The position numbers and the translations under genes were made by a program. A DNA stretch of 64,000 nucleotides, taken from assembly GCA_023091665.1 (NCBI GenBank), contig JALJCQ010000001.1, positions 248,001-312,000 on the forward strand, given 5' to 3'. This stretch comes from Pythium myriotylum. Lineage: Eukaryota > Oomycota > Peronosporomycetes > Pythiales > Pythiaceae. Each line of letters opens with the position of its first letter. Position 1 is the first letter of the stretch. This document shows positions 10,739 through 20,694 of this stretch, piece after piece. Below the pieces are notes generated by a model, which was given only the letters and a program-made list of their open reading frames with translations, did not search any database and was not told the DNA's origin.

Positions 10739-10786
10739 CCAATTATCCACCAATGAAAAACGTATATCTTTCTAGTTTCAACCAAT
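10739..10786. promoter_or_regulatory. CCAAT-box cluster upstream of second C2-dysferlin gene
   Basis: Three CCAAT elements start at 10739, 10750 and 10782 in an otherwise non-coding 513-bp gap (10444-10956). A pyrimidine-rich TCATTTTCC at 10866-10874 matches the oomycete initiator consensus YCAYTYY and lies about 90 bp before the ATG at 10957, so it is a plausible transcription start. Function is inferred. Confidence 0.45.
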
Positions 10787-10956
10787 CGTGTGCGTTTATA
10801 TCAGGCCCGCATTTCTCATAAGCCGCACTCCCACAGGAGTGCATGAGCCCAAGAGCAGCTCCTTGTCATTTTCCTCGTCGCCTCCGATCGCCGACGCCCC
10901 CCGCCTCCGTCTTCCTCTTCTTCTTCCTCTTCGTCGTCTCCCTCGTCGCGCTGACC

Positions 10957-11709
10957 ATGTACTCGCTCGAAGTCACGCTCGTGCGCGCGCAGGACCTGCC
11001 CGAGAGCGACTTCGGCTTCATGGGCATCGGCGGCAAGTCGGATCCGTACTTCACGTTCAAAGTGGGCCGCGACACGCAAAAGAGCTCCATCATCAAGAAG
11101 AACCTCAACCCCGTGTGGAGCCCCTCGGAGACGTTCAAGTTCCAGGTCGCACACCCGAAAGAGAGCGTGCTCGAGGTGCAAGGCTACGACCACGACAACC
11201 TGAACCAGGACGACCTGCTCGGCACGGCCACGCTCGCGCTGGCGCCCTTTGTCGAGCGCAACGGCGCGTCCGAAGTGCTCTCGTACGAGCTCGACGTGCC
11301 CGAGAGCTTCAAGCACAAGAAGCGCAGCTTTGTCTTTCTCGAGATCAAGTGCGTCAGCGCCGACCGCGCCGACCGCGTGCTCGAGCTCTGGGAGAACCAG
11401 CGATACCACGTCGTCAAAAAATGGACGACCGACGTCATCATGGGCAACGACCGCCGGCGCTGGAGCTCGGTCACGGACGTCAACTTGAGCTCGGACAACT
11501 TTGAAGAGGTCGCGCCGCCCGTGCCGGAAGGCATGACCGCCGACGGCTGGACGCTCGATGTGTCCCAGGGCGACGACAACGGCTGGATGTACGCGCCGTC
11601 GTTCCAGGGACCGTGGCAGAAAGACGCGTTCACGCTGGCCATCGTGCGGCGACGGAAGTGGATCAACAAGTGCTCGGTCGAAGGCCACAACGACCAGGTC
11701 GCGTACTAG
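10957..11709 (+). CDS. C2 domain plus dysferlin (DysF) domain protein, copy 2
   Basis: A 250-residue paralogue of copy 1, aligned end to end. The start is set at ATG 10957 (MYSLEVTLVRAQDLP), which matches copy 1 exactly; an in-frame ATG at 10843 would prepend a hydrophobic stretch that is simply the pyrimidine-rich leader read as codons. The C2 domain keeps its acidic loops (SDFGF, KSDPYFTFKV, DHDNLNQDD). The DysF halves are intact (WENQRYHVVKKW, DRRRWS, GWMYAPSF, VRRRKWINKC). Copies 1 and 2 are the closest pair. No signal peptide or transmembrane segment is credible. Confidence 0.9.
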   Translation: MYSLEVTLVRAQDLPESDFGFMGIGGKSDPYFTFKVGRDTQKSSIIKKNLNPVWSPSETFKFQVAHPKESVLEVQGYDHDNLNQDDLLGTATLALAPFVERNGASEVLSYELDVPESFKHKKRSFVFLEIKCVSADRADRVLELWENQRYHVVKKWTTDVIMGNDRRRWSSVTDVNLSSDNFEEVAPPVPEGMTADGWTLDVSQGDDNGWMYAPSFQGPWQKDAFTLAIVRRRKWINKCSVEGHNDQVAY

Positions 11710-12467
11710 AGCACCAAGCACGAACGCATCGACAGACTGACGGCCCAGCAGAGACCCAAGCCCACTCGTTTCGTTGTCTTGAATCTTCACGTTACGCATT
11801 TTGTAAGCTATAGAGAGTTCTGTAGAAGGCGTATCTCCCTCGAGCTGCCGCCTCGAGGACGAGGAGGACCGCCCGGGTGCGAGATATGAGCTTTGGACAC
11901 ATTCCATTTCGAAAAAATCCGTTGGCTTCCATTTTAATCATCTTGACTTGATTTTTGTACCAGTTGGGTAATGCTTGAAAAGCCCCATCTTGGGTGGAGA
12001 AAGGATGCGACATGCTACTGTATCTGCTCGCCACCGGGCGCCAGCGCCGTCTGGCTCGTGCCCCACGCAAGCGGAGAGCTCCGAACTCTTCTGGAGTGCA
12101 TGGACCTCGCGCAGGTCGTCTATTCCAATCCGGTGTGAAGATGGCGCAATGAGACGGCCTGGGGAGCGTTCCCAGCATGGACTATTCACGAAATAGTACT
12201 CGCCAGCCTTCCGCGCATTTAACATCTTCATCACCAGTCCTTCAAGGCTTGAATGAACGCACGATCACAGCAACTAAAACCATGCTCTCGTCTTGACATG
12301 CGAATGAGGGCGATGAGAGGCAAGTTCGTGTGAGGATGCGAGATATCTCAAGAATCGTGTTTTTCCTTGTAAAATTGATTGTGGCTGGGTCCTGAGTTTT
12401 GGCTCCCGACTCACACCACCTGGCGAGGACTGCCTCACTCACCGACTCGACCTCTAGAAGCCACTTC
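11710..12467. other. Intergenic region between C2-dysferlin copies 2 and 3
   Basis: 758 bp with no supportable gene, no clear CCAAT cluster of the kind found before copies 1 and 2, and no repeat. Confidence 0.45.
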
Positions 12468-13226
12468 ATGCACGAGCTCTTCACGTTCCGCATTGCCCTC
12501 GTCGGCGCGAAGGATCTGCCCAAGAGCGACTTCGGCTTCCTCGGTATTGGGGGCAAGTCGGACCCGTACGTCACGTTCCAAGTCGGCCGCAACAGTGAAT
12601 CGAGCTCGGTCTGCGCGAAAACGCTATCGCCGACATGGGACCCTCCGCATACGTTCGACTTCGAGGCCCCACGCGACGGAGAGATCCACGTGCTGGTTTA
12701 CGACCACGACGACTTCAGCGAGCACGACTTCCTCGGGTCCGTGGTCATCCCTGCCAGTTCATTTGTGGAGAAGCTCGGACACTCGGAGATCATCCCGTAC
12801 GAGCTCGAAGTGCCGAAAACGTTCAAGAAGCACACCAAGCGCAGCGTCGTGTTGCTGGAGATCAAAGCTGTGAGTTCGCCCGTCGATCTCCCGCCATTAC
12901 ACCCGACAACGCGGATTCGCTACACCTCCCGCAAAGAAGAAGTCCTCCACGTTTGGGAGACCGAATCTATCGGAGAGAAACCCCTCAGTCGCAAACGATG
13001 GAGTCGACTCGCCGTGGACGATAAATGTTCCGACAGTTTTGTGGATGTGGCGCCACCCGTGCCTCGCGGTATGATTGGAGAAGGATGGAGTGTTGACCTG
13101 AGCTATGGCGGCGCTGAAGGCTGGACTTACTCGGCGTCTCTCAAGGGCCCTTTCCAGGCAGAGCCCATGCCTGACGCTATCGTGAGGCAGCGCATGTGGA
13201 GAAACAAGTGCTCTTTTCCGTATTAA
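12468..13226 (+). CDS. C2 domain plus divergent dysferlin domain protein, copy 3
   Basis: A 252-residue protein from ATG 12468 (MHELFTFRIALVGAKDLP), chosen by alignment with copies 1 and 2. The C2 half is well kept, with SDFGFLGIGGKSDPYVTF and an acidic loop (YDHDDFSEHDFLG). The first half of the DysF domain is diverged: the WENQRY box reads WETESIG and the spacing is altered by an insertion (TTRIRYTSRKEEV), although RKRWS is still there. The second half keeps GWTYSASLKG and VRQRMWRNKC instead of VRRRKW. It ends 53 bp from the convergent Hsp70-type gene. It may have a changed partner or be less constrained. Confidence 0.87.
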   Translation: MHELFTFRIALVGAKDLPKSDFGFLGIGGKSDPYVTFQVGRNSESSSVCAKTLSPTWDPPHTFDFEAPRDGEIHVLVYDHDDFSEHDFLGSVVIPASSFVEKLGHSEIIPYELEVPKTFKKHTKRSVVLLEIKAVSSPVDLPPLHPTTRIRYTSRKEEVLHVWETESIGEKPLSRKRWSRLAVDDKCSDSFVDVAPPVPRGMIGEGWSVDLSYGGAEGWTYSASLKGPFQAEPMPDAIVRQRMWRNKCSFPY

Positions 13227-13279
13227 TTCGAGCAACTGATATTTTTCATATGCGCGGTCTTTATCTATCCCTTCGTGAC

Positions 13280-15645
13280 TTACGCAAAGGCCTTGCTCCA
13301 CATCTTCTTCTCCTTGTCAACCTGACGTTTGAGCAGCACTTTGAGCCGCTCGTCAAGTTTCTGGATGGCCTTGTCTTCAGGCGCGTGCTTGAGCGCCTCC
13401 TTAATGTCGGCAGCAGCCTCGTCGATCTTCTTCTCCTTCTCATAGGCAAGCGCACGGCGGTAAAGTGCCTTCGGGTTCGCCGCATCAATGGACAAAGCGT
13501 CGCGGCAATTGGCGATGGCCTTACCCCACTGCTCGAGCTTGAGGTAGCACTGCGCAAGGTTCAAGTAGAGACTGAGCTTGAGCTTGTCGACCTCGACCTT
13601 ATCAGCGTCGTTCAGGTCGAAGAACTTGGACGCGTGGCTCAACGCTTTGACGTAACGCATCGCCGCGTGCTGGTAGTTGCCGCCCTTGAACAGCTCGTTG
13701 CCTTCCTCTTTGTTTTTGGCAACGAGGCGCATTCGCTCGGGTTTCTTCAGCTTGCGGTTGTCGTGGTCGTCACCGCCGCCTTCGGCTTCGCGCTCGGCCT
13801 CGGCACGCTTCGACTCCTCCTCGAGCTGAGCCTCCAACGCACGCTCGTCGTCCTCGACGGCGTGGAAGTAGACGCTGCAGACGCTCTGGATTTCCTGGCG
13901 GATCTGCTTGTGCTTGGCGCGGATCGACTCAAGGGTAGCAAGTTCTGATTCCTCCGAGTAAATCCAATCTTCAGCCGCATCGAGAAGCGGGTTGAGAGCG
14001 TTGAAGTCGATCTTGTCGTTATGCTTCTTGTCCGCCTTCGAGCGCATCTCGTACACAAACGCCTCGATAGCGTTACGTTCGTGCGCGATGGCAGCAATGT
14101 CCGTGTCGCGATCCTGCATCTCCGCCTCCTTGGTAACAAGTTCGTGGATGACGGCAAGCTCTTCTTCCGTGAAGGGCTCCGCCTCGATTGCAGGCTCAGA
14201 GAATGCAGCACCGACAGCGACAGACGTCGTCGAGTCCAGCATTCGGCCAATGAACGACGCATCGCGGCCGTCGAAGACGCTCAAGATCGCATTTTGCACG
14301 AAAGGGATACGAGTACCGCCACCCACAATCTCCACAGCGGCGACATCCTCGGGCTTGAGTTGCGCATCGGCCAAGACCTTGGTGAGCAGATCCTGGACGC
14401 GCTGCGTCTCGGCCGCACAAAGCCTCTCAAAGAGCTCGCGCGTAGCCGTGAGCGTGTAGTCGCGGTCCTGAACAATGTTTTCAACCGAGACCGATGCCTC
14501 GCCGATCGTCGAGAGCAGCTTCTTGAGGCGCTCGCACGACTGCAGCAGACGCTTGCCTTCTTTGCCCTCGTGGTTCACTGTGATCTGCAGCTTCTCGTGG
14601 ACTTCCTGCTTAAAGTGCTCGTACAGGTGGAGATCAAAGTTCTAACATAACGCCACAGAGCATGTGAGCTGTACGCCGGTGTTCACGATTCAGACTCAAA
14701 GTACACACCTCCGAGCCGAGCTCCAAGTCACAGGCCGCCGCCAGTACGCTCTCGCCTTCATCTGCAGCAGTGATCACGACAAAAAACCCTGTTAGCCCTT
14801 TTTCCTCATATGTCCCCAACAGCTCCATCCACTCACGCGTGAGCTTGGCCGCCGCGACACTCGTGGACGTGTGGCCCATATCCATGATCACGATATGCTT
14901 GAGCGGTGCGGGCTCTCCTTCAGCTGGCGCAGCGAGCGGGTGCTTGCGCGTGAAGCAGCGAGCGAGTGCAGCCCCGCGACTCACGACAGCCACGCTCGGG
15001 AGCCCGGCGAAGCGCGCAGCCACGCGCAGCGCCTTCTTCTCACGATCTCCCCATCCCGACGGCACGGCGATGTTGACGTGCGCGAGCTCGTCGTCGCGCA
15101 GCTTCTTGCGCATCTGCTGCGCGAGCTTGCCAAGCAGCATGCCCAGCAATTGCTCCATGGAGAATTGATGGGTGCCGCGCAAGTACTCGACCTCGGCGAC
15201 GGCGCCGCTGCCGTGGGTCACGGCCACGGCCTGCGCGAAGCGAGCTCGCGGCCCTGGCACCCTGGCGGCGCGTCGCTGGATCGCGTCAAAGTCCTGGCCG
15301 ATCCAGAGGTTGAGCGAGTCGACCGTGTTCTGCGGGTTGGTGCTCGAGGAGAGCACGGCGGCCTCGCCGATGAGGCGCTCGTCGCCCTTGAAGGCCACGA
15401 GCGTGGCCGTCGTCATGCCGCCGAGCTCGTTGAGCACGACGTCGCCCGAGGCCGCGGCGACGACACAGCGCTGGGAACCCTGAACGAGAGAGAGAGAGAG
15501 AGAAAGGAGCAAAGCGACGGATCCCGAGCGAGTCAGAGGACGCGAGCGCCACGAGAAGAGAGAGCGAGAGAAGACGCACCAGATCCACGCCGAAGACGCG
15601 CGTGCGGCTCTCGAGCGGCAGCTCCACGGGCGCCGCGTCCGCCAT
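13280..15645 (-). CDS. Hsp70/Hsp110-type ATPase domain fused to TPR repeats, no beta-sandwich domain
   Basis: Three exons (15645-15580, 15479-14709, 14641-13280) with phase-0 GT..AG introns of 100 and 67 bp give 732 residues. The first exon is only 22 codons and ends inside the ATPase phosphate-1 loop (VFGVDL, then GSQRCVVAAA). The nucleotide-binding domain runs to about residue 423 and includes NPQNTVDSLNLWIG and VEIVGGGTRIPFVQ. It passes directly into an acidic helical segment (about 430-545) like the Hsp110 lid; the usual beta-sandwich substrate domain of about 110 residues is not seen. Residues 583-705 are TPR repeats (EGNELFKGGNYQHAAMRYVK, then LYLNLAQCYLKLEQWGKAI, then PKALYRRALAYEKEKK). 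There is no signal peptide, so it is probably a cytosolic co-chaperone or nucleotide-exchange-type factor. Confidence 0.88.
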
Positions 15646-15979
15646 GGTCTCCGAGGCGAGGCGAGCCACGTCAAATCCTTCTCGAACGAATGAAGGATCG
15701 AGTGACAACCGCAATAGGGATCGGACACTAAAACGAGGGAATAATACGAAGAGAGATTATTTTTGGATGGGAGGAATGGAATCCTCAACGAATACTTGAG
15801 GGAATCCATGCACGTGTTCCTGATGGTAGTGAATGCAAGAGTGGCTGATGTGGATATGCAGATCGGGCGTCTTCCTGGTGCTAACTTCAGGGCCGGTGTA
15901 GCTCGTTGGTCTCGGTTTTGTTTTTTCTGGTTTGACTTGGTGTGAGCTCGAGTTTCTTTTTGTTTGTGTTGTTTTGTTG
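15646..15979. other. Intergenic region between two minus-strand genes
   Basis: 334 bp holding the promoter of the Hsp70-TPR gene and the 3' flank of the L-aspartate oxidase gene. No further feature is seen. Confidence 0.4.
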
Positions 15980-17710
15980 CTACTTGGGGATCACAAAGTG
16001 CGTGCCGACCGAGCGCGTGGCCGAGGCTGCGGCCTGGGCGATGGCCTGGGCCGTCACCATCGCGTTGCGAAGTGCAGCCGTCTCGTGGGTCAGCGCCGAG
16101 TCGTTGAACATCTTCTCGACGCGTTCAGCGAGCACTGCGAGTTCCTGGAGCCCGATCTCCATGCCTTGCGTGGATCGCAGCGGCCCGAACGAGTCCCACA
16201 TGACGTGCTGCAGCGTGGAGAGGATCTTCTGAAGGTCTTTGGATGACGCTGAACGTTTGCCGACGGCGTCGATAGCCAACGCCGACGGTGGCACGAGAGT
16301 AACCGAGTCCAGCGGAAGTGAGACCTCGTCACGGATCGAAAGAAAGTGGTCGGCTGCGCTGCAGCCCCAGACGAGCCCTTCGAGCAGCGACGTGGATGCG
16401 AGGCGGTTCGCACCATGGAGGCCTGTGCAGCTCACTTCGCCTGCAGCGTAGAGACCCGGGATGCTCGTGCGACTGTCGAGATCCACCTCGATGCCACCGC
16501 AGTGGTAGTGAGCGGCAGGCACCACGGGCATGGGCTGCGTGGTCATATCGATGCCGTGCGCGAGGCAGTGCTTGTAGATGGTCGGGAACCGCTTCTTTAG
16601 CCACTCAGCCTCCATGTGCGTGATATCCAGAAACATACACGGCTCGTTCTGCTTGGCCATCTCCGAAAGAATTGTGCGAGCGACGACGTCGCGAGGCGCG
16701 AGCTCTCCATCTGGATGGTAGTCCTTGGCAAACGCGCGGCCGTTGCGGTCGCGCAGGATCGCGCCCTCGCCGCGGAGAGCCTCCGTCAAGAGGAATCGAC
16801 GCTCCCCAGGGATGTAAAGCGTCGTCGGGTGGAACTGCACGTACTGCATGTTCTTGAGCTTCGCGCCAGCGCGCGCAGCGAGACCCACACCTTCGCCACG
16901 GGCGCCCTGAGGGTTAGACGTGTTGACGTAGAGGTCACCGGTGCCACCTGTCGCGAGCATCGTAAAGTCCGAGCGGAAGACTTGCACCGAGTTGTCAGCC
17001 TTTGAGAGCGCGACTATGCCTCGGCAGTTACCGTCTTCGTCCATGAGCAATTCAATAGCTGTGCGACCAGTGAGCAGCGAGATGCGAGGATGCTGGCGGA
17101 CAGTGTCGACAAGGCTCGTCTGGATCGCCTTGCCCGTGTGGTCGGCCTTGTACAGGATCCGCGCGCGGTTGTGCGAGGCCTCGAGCGTGAGCGCGAGCTC
17201 GCCGTTCTCGTCACGGTAGAACGGCACCTGCGAGAGGCTGATGAGCATTTTCTCGACCCACTTGGGGCCTTCGTTCGTGAGCTTTTCGACAGCGTCGTCG
17301 TCACACACCCCGGCACCAGCACGGTGGATGTGGTGGATGTCCGATGCGAGGAGCTCGGGCGAGTCGTCTTTAGCCTTGTAGATGATTCCGCCTTGTGCCC
17401 AGTACGTCGCCGACTGGTACGGCTCTTCCGCGGCCGAGATCATGGTCACGTGGACCCCATTCTCGGCGAGCCGAAGCGCCGCGGCATTGCCGGCGACACC
17501 GCATCCCACGACCAAGGCTTCGCACGCCACGGGCTCAACGGCCTGTGGCGAGCGCGACTTGGTCTCAACAGCACCGACGGCCGTCGTTGGACTCGACGGG
17601 AGTCCAGCGGAGCCCCAGCGCCCTCCACTGCCGCCACGATGCAAGAGCTGCTGCGAGCTCGGCGTCGCGACGACCGCAGGCTTGACCAACACGATATCGG
17701 CCAGGGTCAT
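15980..17710 (-). CDS. nadB: L-aspartate oxidase
   Basis: An intronless 576-residue flavoprotein that oxidises L-aspartate to iminoaspartate, the first step of the aspartate route to quinolinate and NAD. About 62 extra N-terminal residues (MTLADIVLVKPAVVATPSS..) precede the FAD-binding motif ALVVGCGVAGNAAALRLAE and could be an organelle-targeting extension. Further hallmarks are QSATYWAQGGI, ATGGTGDLYVNTSNPQGARG, MQYVQFHPTTLY, RDVVARTI, HYHCGGIEVD and the C-terminal FAD motif GLYAAGEVSCTGLHGANRLA. The related succinate dehydrogenase flavoprotein is less likely because of the TSNPQGARG and GANRLASTSLLEG forms. The enzyme is typical of bacteria and plastid lineages, so an acquired origin is possible. 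The promoter side contains a GA microsatellite. Confidence 0.93.
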   Translation of the reverse strand: MTLADIVLVKPAVVATPSSQQLLHRGGSGGRWGSAGLPSSPTTAVGAVETKSRSPQAVEPVACEALVVGCGVAGNAAALRLAENGVHVTMISAAEEPYQSATYWAQGGIIYKAKDDSPELLASDIHHIHRAGAGVCDDDAVEKLTNEGPKWVEKMLISLSQVPFYRDENGELALTLEASHNRARILYKADHTGKAIQTSLVDTVRQHPRISLLTGRTAIELLMDEDGNCRGIVALSKADNSVQVFRSDFTMLATGGTGDLYVNTSNPQGARGEGVGLAARAGAKLKNMQYVQFHPTTLYIPGERRFLLTEALRGEGAILRDRNGRAFAKDYHPDGELAPRDVVARTILSEMAKQNEPCMFLDITHMEAEWLKKRFPTIYKHCLAHGIDMTTQPMPVVPAAHYHCGGIEVDLDSRTSIPGLYAAGEVSCTGLHGANRLASTSLLEGLVWGCSAADHFLSIRDEVSLPLDSVTLVPPSALAIDAVGKRSASSKDLQKILSTLQHVMWDSFGPLRSTQGMEIGLQELAVLAERVEKMFNDSALTHETAALRNAMVTAQAIAQAAASATRSVGTHFVIPK

Positions 17711-18131
17711 GGCTTCGGTTTTTTATCGGAGACTTTGGAAGGTGGAGTGCGTTTAGTGGGACGCGGTGAGCACGGCGTACTTCTTGTTGAAAGTCCAGGA
17801 GGCCTTGGCAGTCATCCAGCGGGCTCTCGAGCGCGCAGACGAAGACCACTTTGAGCGTGGATGAGAACGAGCGAGTCGACACGCGAGAGCGAATTCCGGA
17901 ATGAGAATCCGACCGACGCACTCGTCACACATTGCACCAAGGCGTAATATTACGCTCCTGCGGCACCAAAAAGACGGTTTTAAGAGAAAAAGAAGCGTTA
18001 AATTACAGGCGTGAGTCACAGTCACGTTGAAGTGGCGGGGGGTGACAACCAAAGACTCCTCTGGTTTCTCGCCAGCAGTGGGTGGCGGCCACTGGGCGCT
18101 GGCTTTGTAGTTACCCAGTGGACCAAGAGAG

Positions 18132-18187
<56 letters not shown>

Positions 18188-18425
18188 ACGGCGGAAATAT
18201 TTCGCCCGAGGCGCGGGAGAGGGCACTTGTGGTGAGTAATGGCTGCTCACACGTCGCAGATTTTGTATCAGAATGGGCTCCAGATTGCCATCTAGCACTC
18301 CTTGTGGGTCCACTTTCTTGAGTGCTGGTCGTTTTGGAGACCATCACTCAACATCTCATGTTGCAGAGTGTATGTCGTGGACCTCGTGAGCAGCTCACCA
18401 TGATCACAATTCTTCTGGCATTCGG
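17711..18425. other. Divergent intergenic region
   Basis: 715 bp between the start codons of the L-aspartate oxidase and HNH genes, probably a shared promoter region. It includes the GA microsatellite listed separately. Long apparent frames here are produced by the repeat (Leu-Ser and Arg-Glu dipeptides) and are not genes. Confidence 0.5.
18134..18186. repeat. (GA)n microsatellite
   Basis: An uninterrupted GA dinucleotide run of 53 nt in the divergent promoter region. Such purine tracts can be length-variable between isolates. Confidence 0.97.
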
Positions 18426-19277
18426 ATGGAGACGACGACGGCGGCGAGCGACGTGGCGACCGCGCTTCGCGGCTTCGCGACGCGCAAGGTCAAGAGCGAG
18501 CAGATCGAGTACGTCGCGGAGCTGCTGCTGGCCACGCGCGAGGAGAACGAGGCGCTCGCGGCCGTCGCGCTCGCGCCGCTGCTGGTCGAGTCGCTCGAGG
18601 ACGTCGACTGGCTCGACGCGGCCTCGCTGCAAGACGTGAGTGTCGCGCTCGCGCGTGTGCTCACTGGTGAGAGCGAGGAGCTTGATGATGAAGAAAGCGA
18701 AGAGGCGCTGCAAGCACGTATGCTCGATAAAGTGCAGCAAGAGTACGCGATCGACAAGAGCTGTCTCGCTGTGCTGGCCGAGGACCAGGACTGGCACCCG
18801 GCGCGGATCCGGCGGCACGTGGTCGACCCATCGACGAAACGTGAAGGGTTGGTCATCGCGCTCCAGCTTGAAGTCGAGTTCATTGAGTTCGGCAAGCTGC
18901 AAGTCGTGGAGCTCGAGGAAGTCGTGCTGGACGACGACGTCGCGGAAGACGATGACGAGGATGTCGGTCCGCGTCGCTGCGAGATGTGTGAGCGTGAGAT
19001 GCGACTGACGTTTCACCATGTCACGCCTCGCGTCGTGCACGCCAAGTACTTGAAGATGGGGTACACACGAGAGTTCCTGAATCGCGGCATCATGATTTGT
19101 CGGCCATGTCACAGCAAGATCCACAGCACTGAGGACAACAAGACGCTTGCACGCGACTACAACACGCTTGAGAAGATCATGAGCCACCCGGAAATCTTAC
19201 GGTATGTCAACTACGCCCGCAAGCAGCGAAGTAGTATACGACCCGAGAAGAAATCCAAGTGGCCAGTAGGAAAGTGA
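18426..19277 (+). CDS. HNH-type zinc-binding domain protein
   Basis: A 283-residue intronless protein. Residues 1-180 are acidic and helical, without a known domain. Residues about 185-240 form an HNH-like module: CEMCEREMRLTFHHVTPR supplies one Cys pair and the paired His, and IMICRPCHSKIHS supplies the second Cys pair and the final His. The Cys pairs would bind structural zinc and the His residues a catalytic metal, as in HNH nucleases. The acidic tract DDDVAEDDDEDVG separates the two halves. The C-terminus is basic. Similar stand-alone HNH proteins are widespread in protists and their substrates are mostly unknown; nuclease activity is inference. Confidence 0.8.
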   Translation: METTTAASDVATALRGFATRKVKSEQIEYVAELLLATREENEALAAVALAPLLVESLEDVDWLDAASLQDVSVALARVLTGESEELDDEESEEALQARMLDKVQQEYAIDKSCLAVLAEDQDWHPARIRRHVVDPSTKREGLVIALQLEVEFIEFGKLQVVELEEVVLDDDVAEDDDEDVGPRRCEMCEREMRLTFHHVTPRVVHAKYLKMGYTREFLNRGIMICRPCHSKIHSTEDNKTLARDYNTLEKIMSHPEILRYVNYARKQRSSIRPEKKSKWPVGK

Positions 19278-20694
19278 TCCGAACAATAATACACATCCAC
19301 ATCAAGTTGCTCGAACATGACGGCATGAAAATCGCTGCAAATTTTCCGAGGGCCCTGACGTTGAAAGCAGAGCAGGTCAATACGGGCTCCGGGTTGAAAA
19401 TGTTAAAGATCTATATCGTCGTCTTGGGTCTCCATTCTGTGCTGAGATGAAACAATGTTTCAAATCAGTTGGTGTTCAAGACTCCCATAGGATGCTTCCG
19501 CACTCCTTCGACTGTACGACCAAAGCCTTATGGAGAGTATGAGAAACGCAATAGACATGGGTCCAGCGTGACCAAAGTCGAACTTGGTCAGCACGAAAGT
19601 TCGAAACTCAGTCATTTTACTATTTGTGCCGCTACTATCACCAGCTCTGCGGCGCTTTTCATACCGGAAAATTCCAAACCTGAGACCACTGCATCATGTA
19701 GCTCGTCATTCTCGTTCGAATCCCGTTCTCGGTGAGGTCCTCTTCCTCCGGCAGCCTGCTGAACTCCTACCGTCAAATCTTCCTTCGGTCTCTGTTTACG
19801 ACCGCACCAAAAACGAGATATTAAATAATTCATGATTAGGGATAGGGTGAACAAACTCAGGATCTGGTACGATAGGTTAATCTGGGTTTCCTCCAGAACC
19901 GGAGGGAAGGGATAGGAGGCGGGAGCTGCTCGCCACATGCAACTGCCGACGACGCCGCGTGCGTGGCGAAGCGTCGCGTCGCGTCTTCAAGGAACGCTCC
20001 TCGAGCGGCTCACCGAGATGGCGAGTTCAGTCGCGCGATTCCGAGCGAGATTGAGGGCCTAGAAGCCGAGCAAATTCCCTCTCACGGTCTCCGCTAACAA
20101 CCCAACCGAAGAGGTCGTCATGGGCGTGGTTTCCAAGTGGGAGACGACGGACACCCTTGATTCCGTGCAACAGGAAAACGCAACAGTGGCCGAGCAAGTG
20201 GTGGAATGGGACGAGCCGTGCGTCCGCATGGCTGCTTTCCATCTCGGACGGACGCGACAGGGCTGCCTTTCTCTTTCTCGCTTGCGCTCCTCGCTTCTTG
20301 TTTTAAGAACACAACCCTCTCGGTTGTTTGGATTTGCCAGCTGCGGGAGGCACGCCTGGGGTTCGGCCTCCGATCTCCAGACGGTTGCAGTGCAAGTCGC
20401 CTGGTCCCAGCCAGGGTTTTCGCGTGGGGCATCTTTCTTTGTTTTTCCTTCGAGCGTCGACGGTTCTCTCTCTCTCAGCGAGCGTCGCGTCTCGTCGCCG
20501 AGGCTTTGGTGCCTTCGGCTGATGAAGGTCCATTTCCATCACTCACACCGAGCCTTCCAAACCGTGAGAGACAAGCGTCTGGGACGTGTCGCCTCCAGAA
20601 AGGGAGCCGCTTCCTATCTTCCGCACAGCCGCGGATCGCCCGAGGCTTCAGTTGGCGTCCGGCCGCGAAATAAGAAGACAGGCACTCAAGGCCC
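19278..20694. other. Intergenic region upstream of the WRKY19-like gene
   Basis: 1.4 kb with two overlapping plus-strand open frames near 20120-20698 that are Ser/Arg-rich and lack motifs; I treat them as leader or promoter sequence. No repeats or RNA genes were recognised. Confidence 0.4.

Noticed and set aside
10843..10956. Hydrophobic N-terminal extension of C2-dysferlin copy 2 resembling a signal anchor
   Set aside because: It is a translation of the pyrimidine-rich leader, is absent from copies 1 and 3, and the internal ATG aligns exactly with copy 1.
13196..13948. Long plus-strand frame opposite the Hsp70-TPR gene
   Set aside because: It lies antisense to the well-supported third exon; the openness reflects the codon bias of the real gene. 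Many other long frames opposite firm genes were dropped for the same reason.
15980..17710. Bacterial contamination as the source of the L-aspartate oxidase gene
   Set aside because: It sits on one contiguous sequence between intron-containing eukaryotic genes and shares their codon use; it also has an N-terminal extension.
17753..18347. Minus- and plus-strand frames rich in Leu-Ser or Arg-Glu dipeptides
   Set aside because: They are created by the GA microsatellite and have no other coding character.
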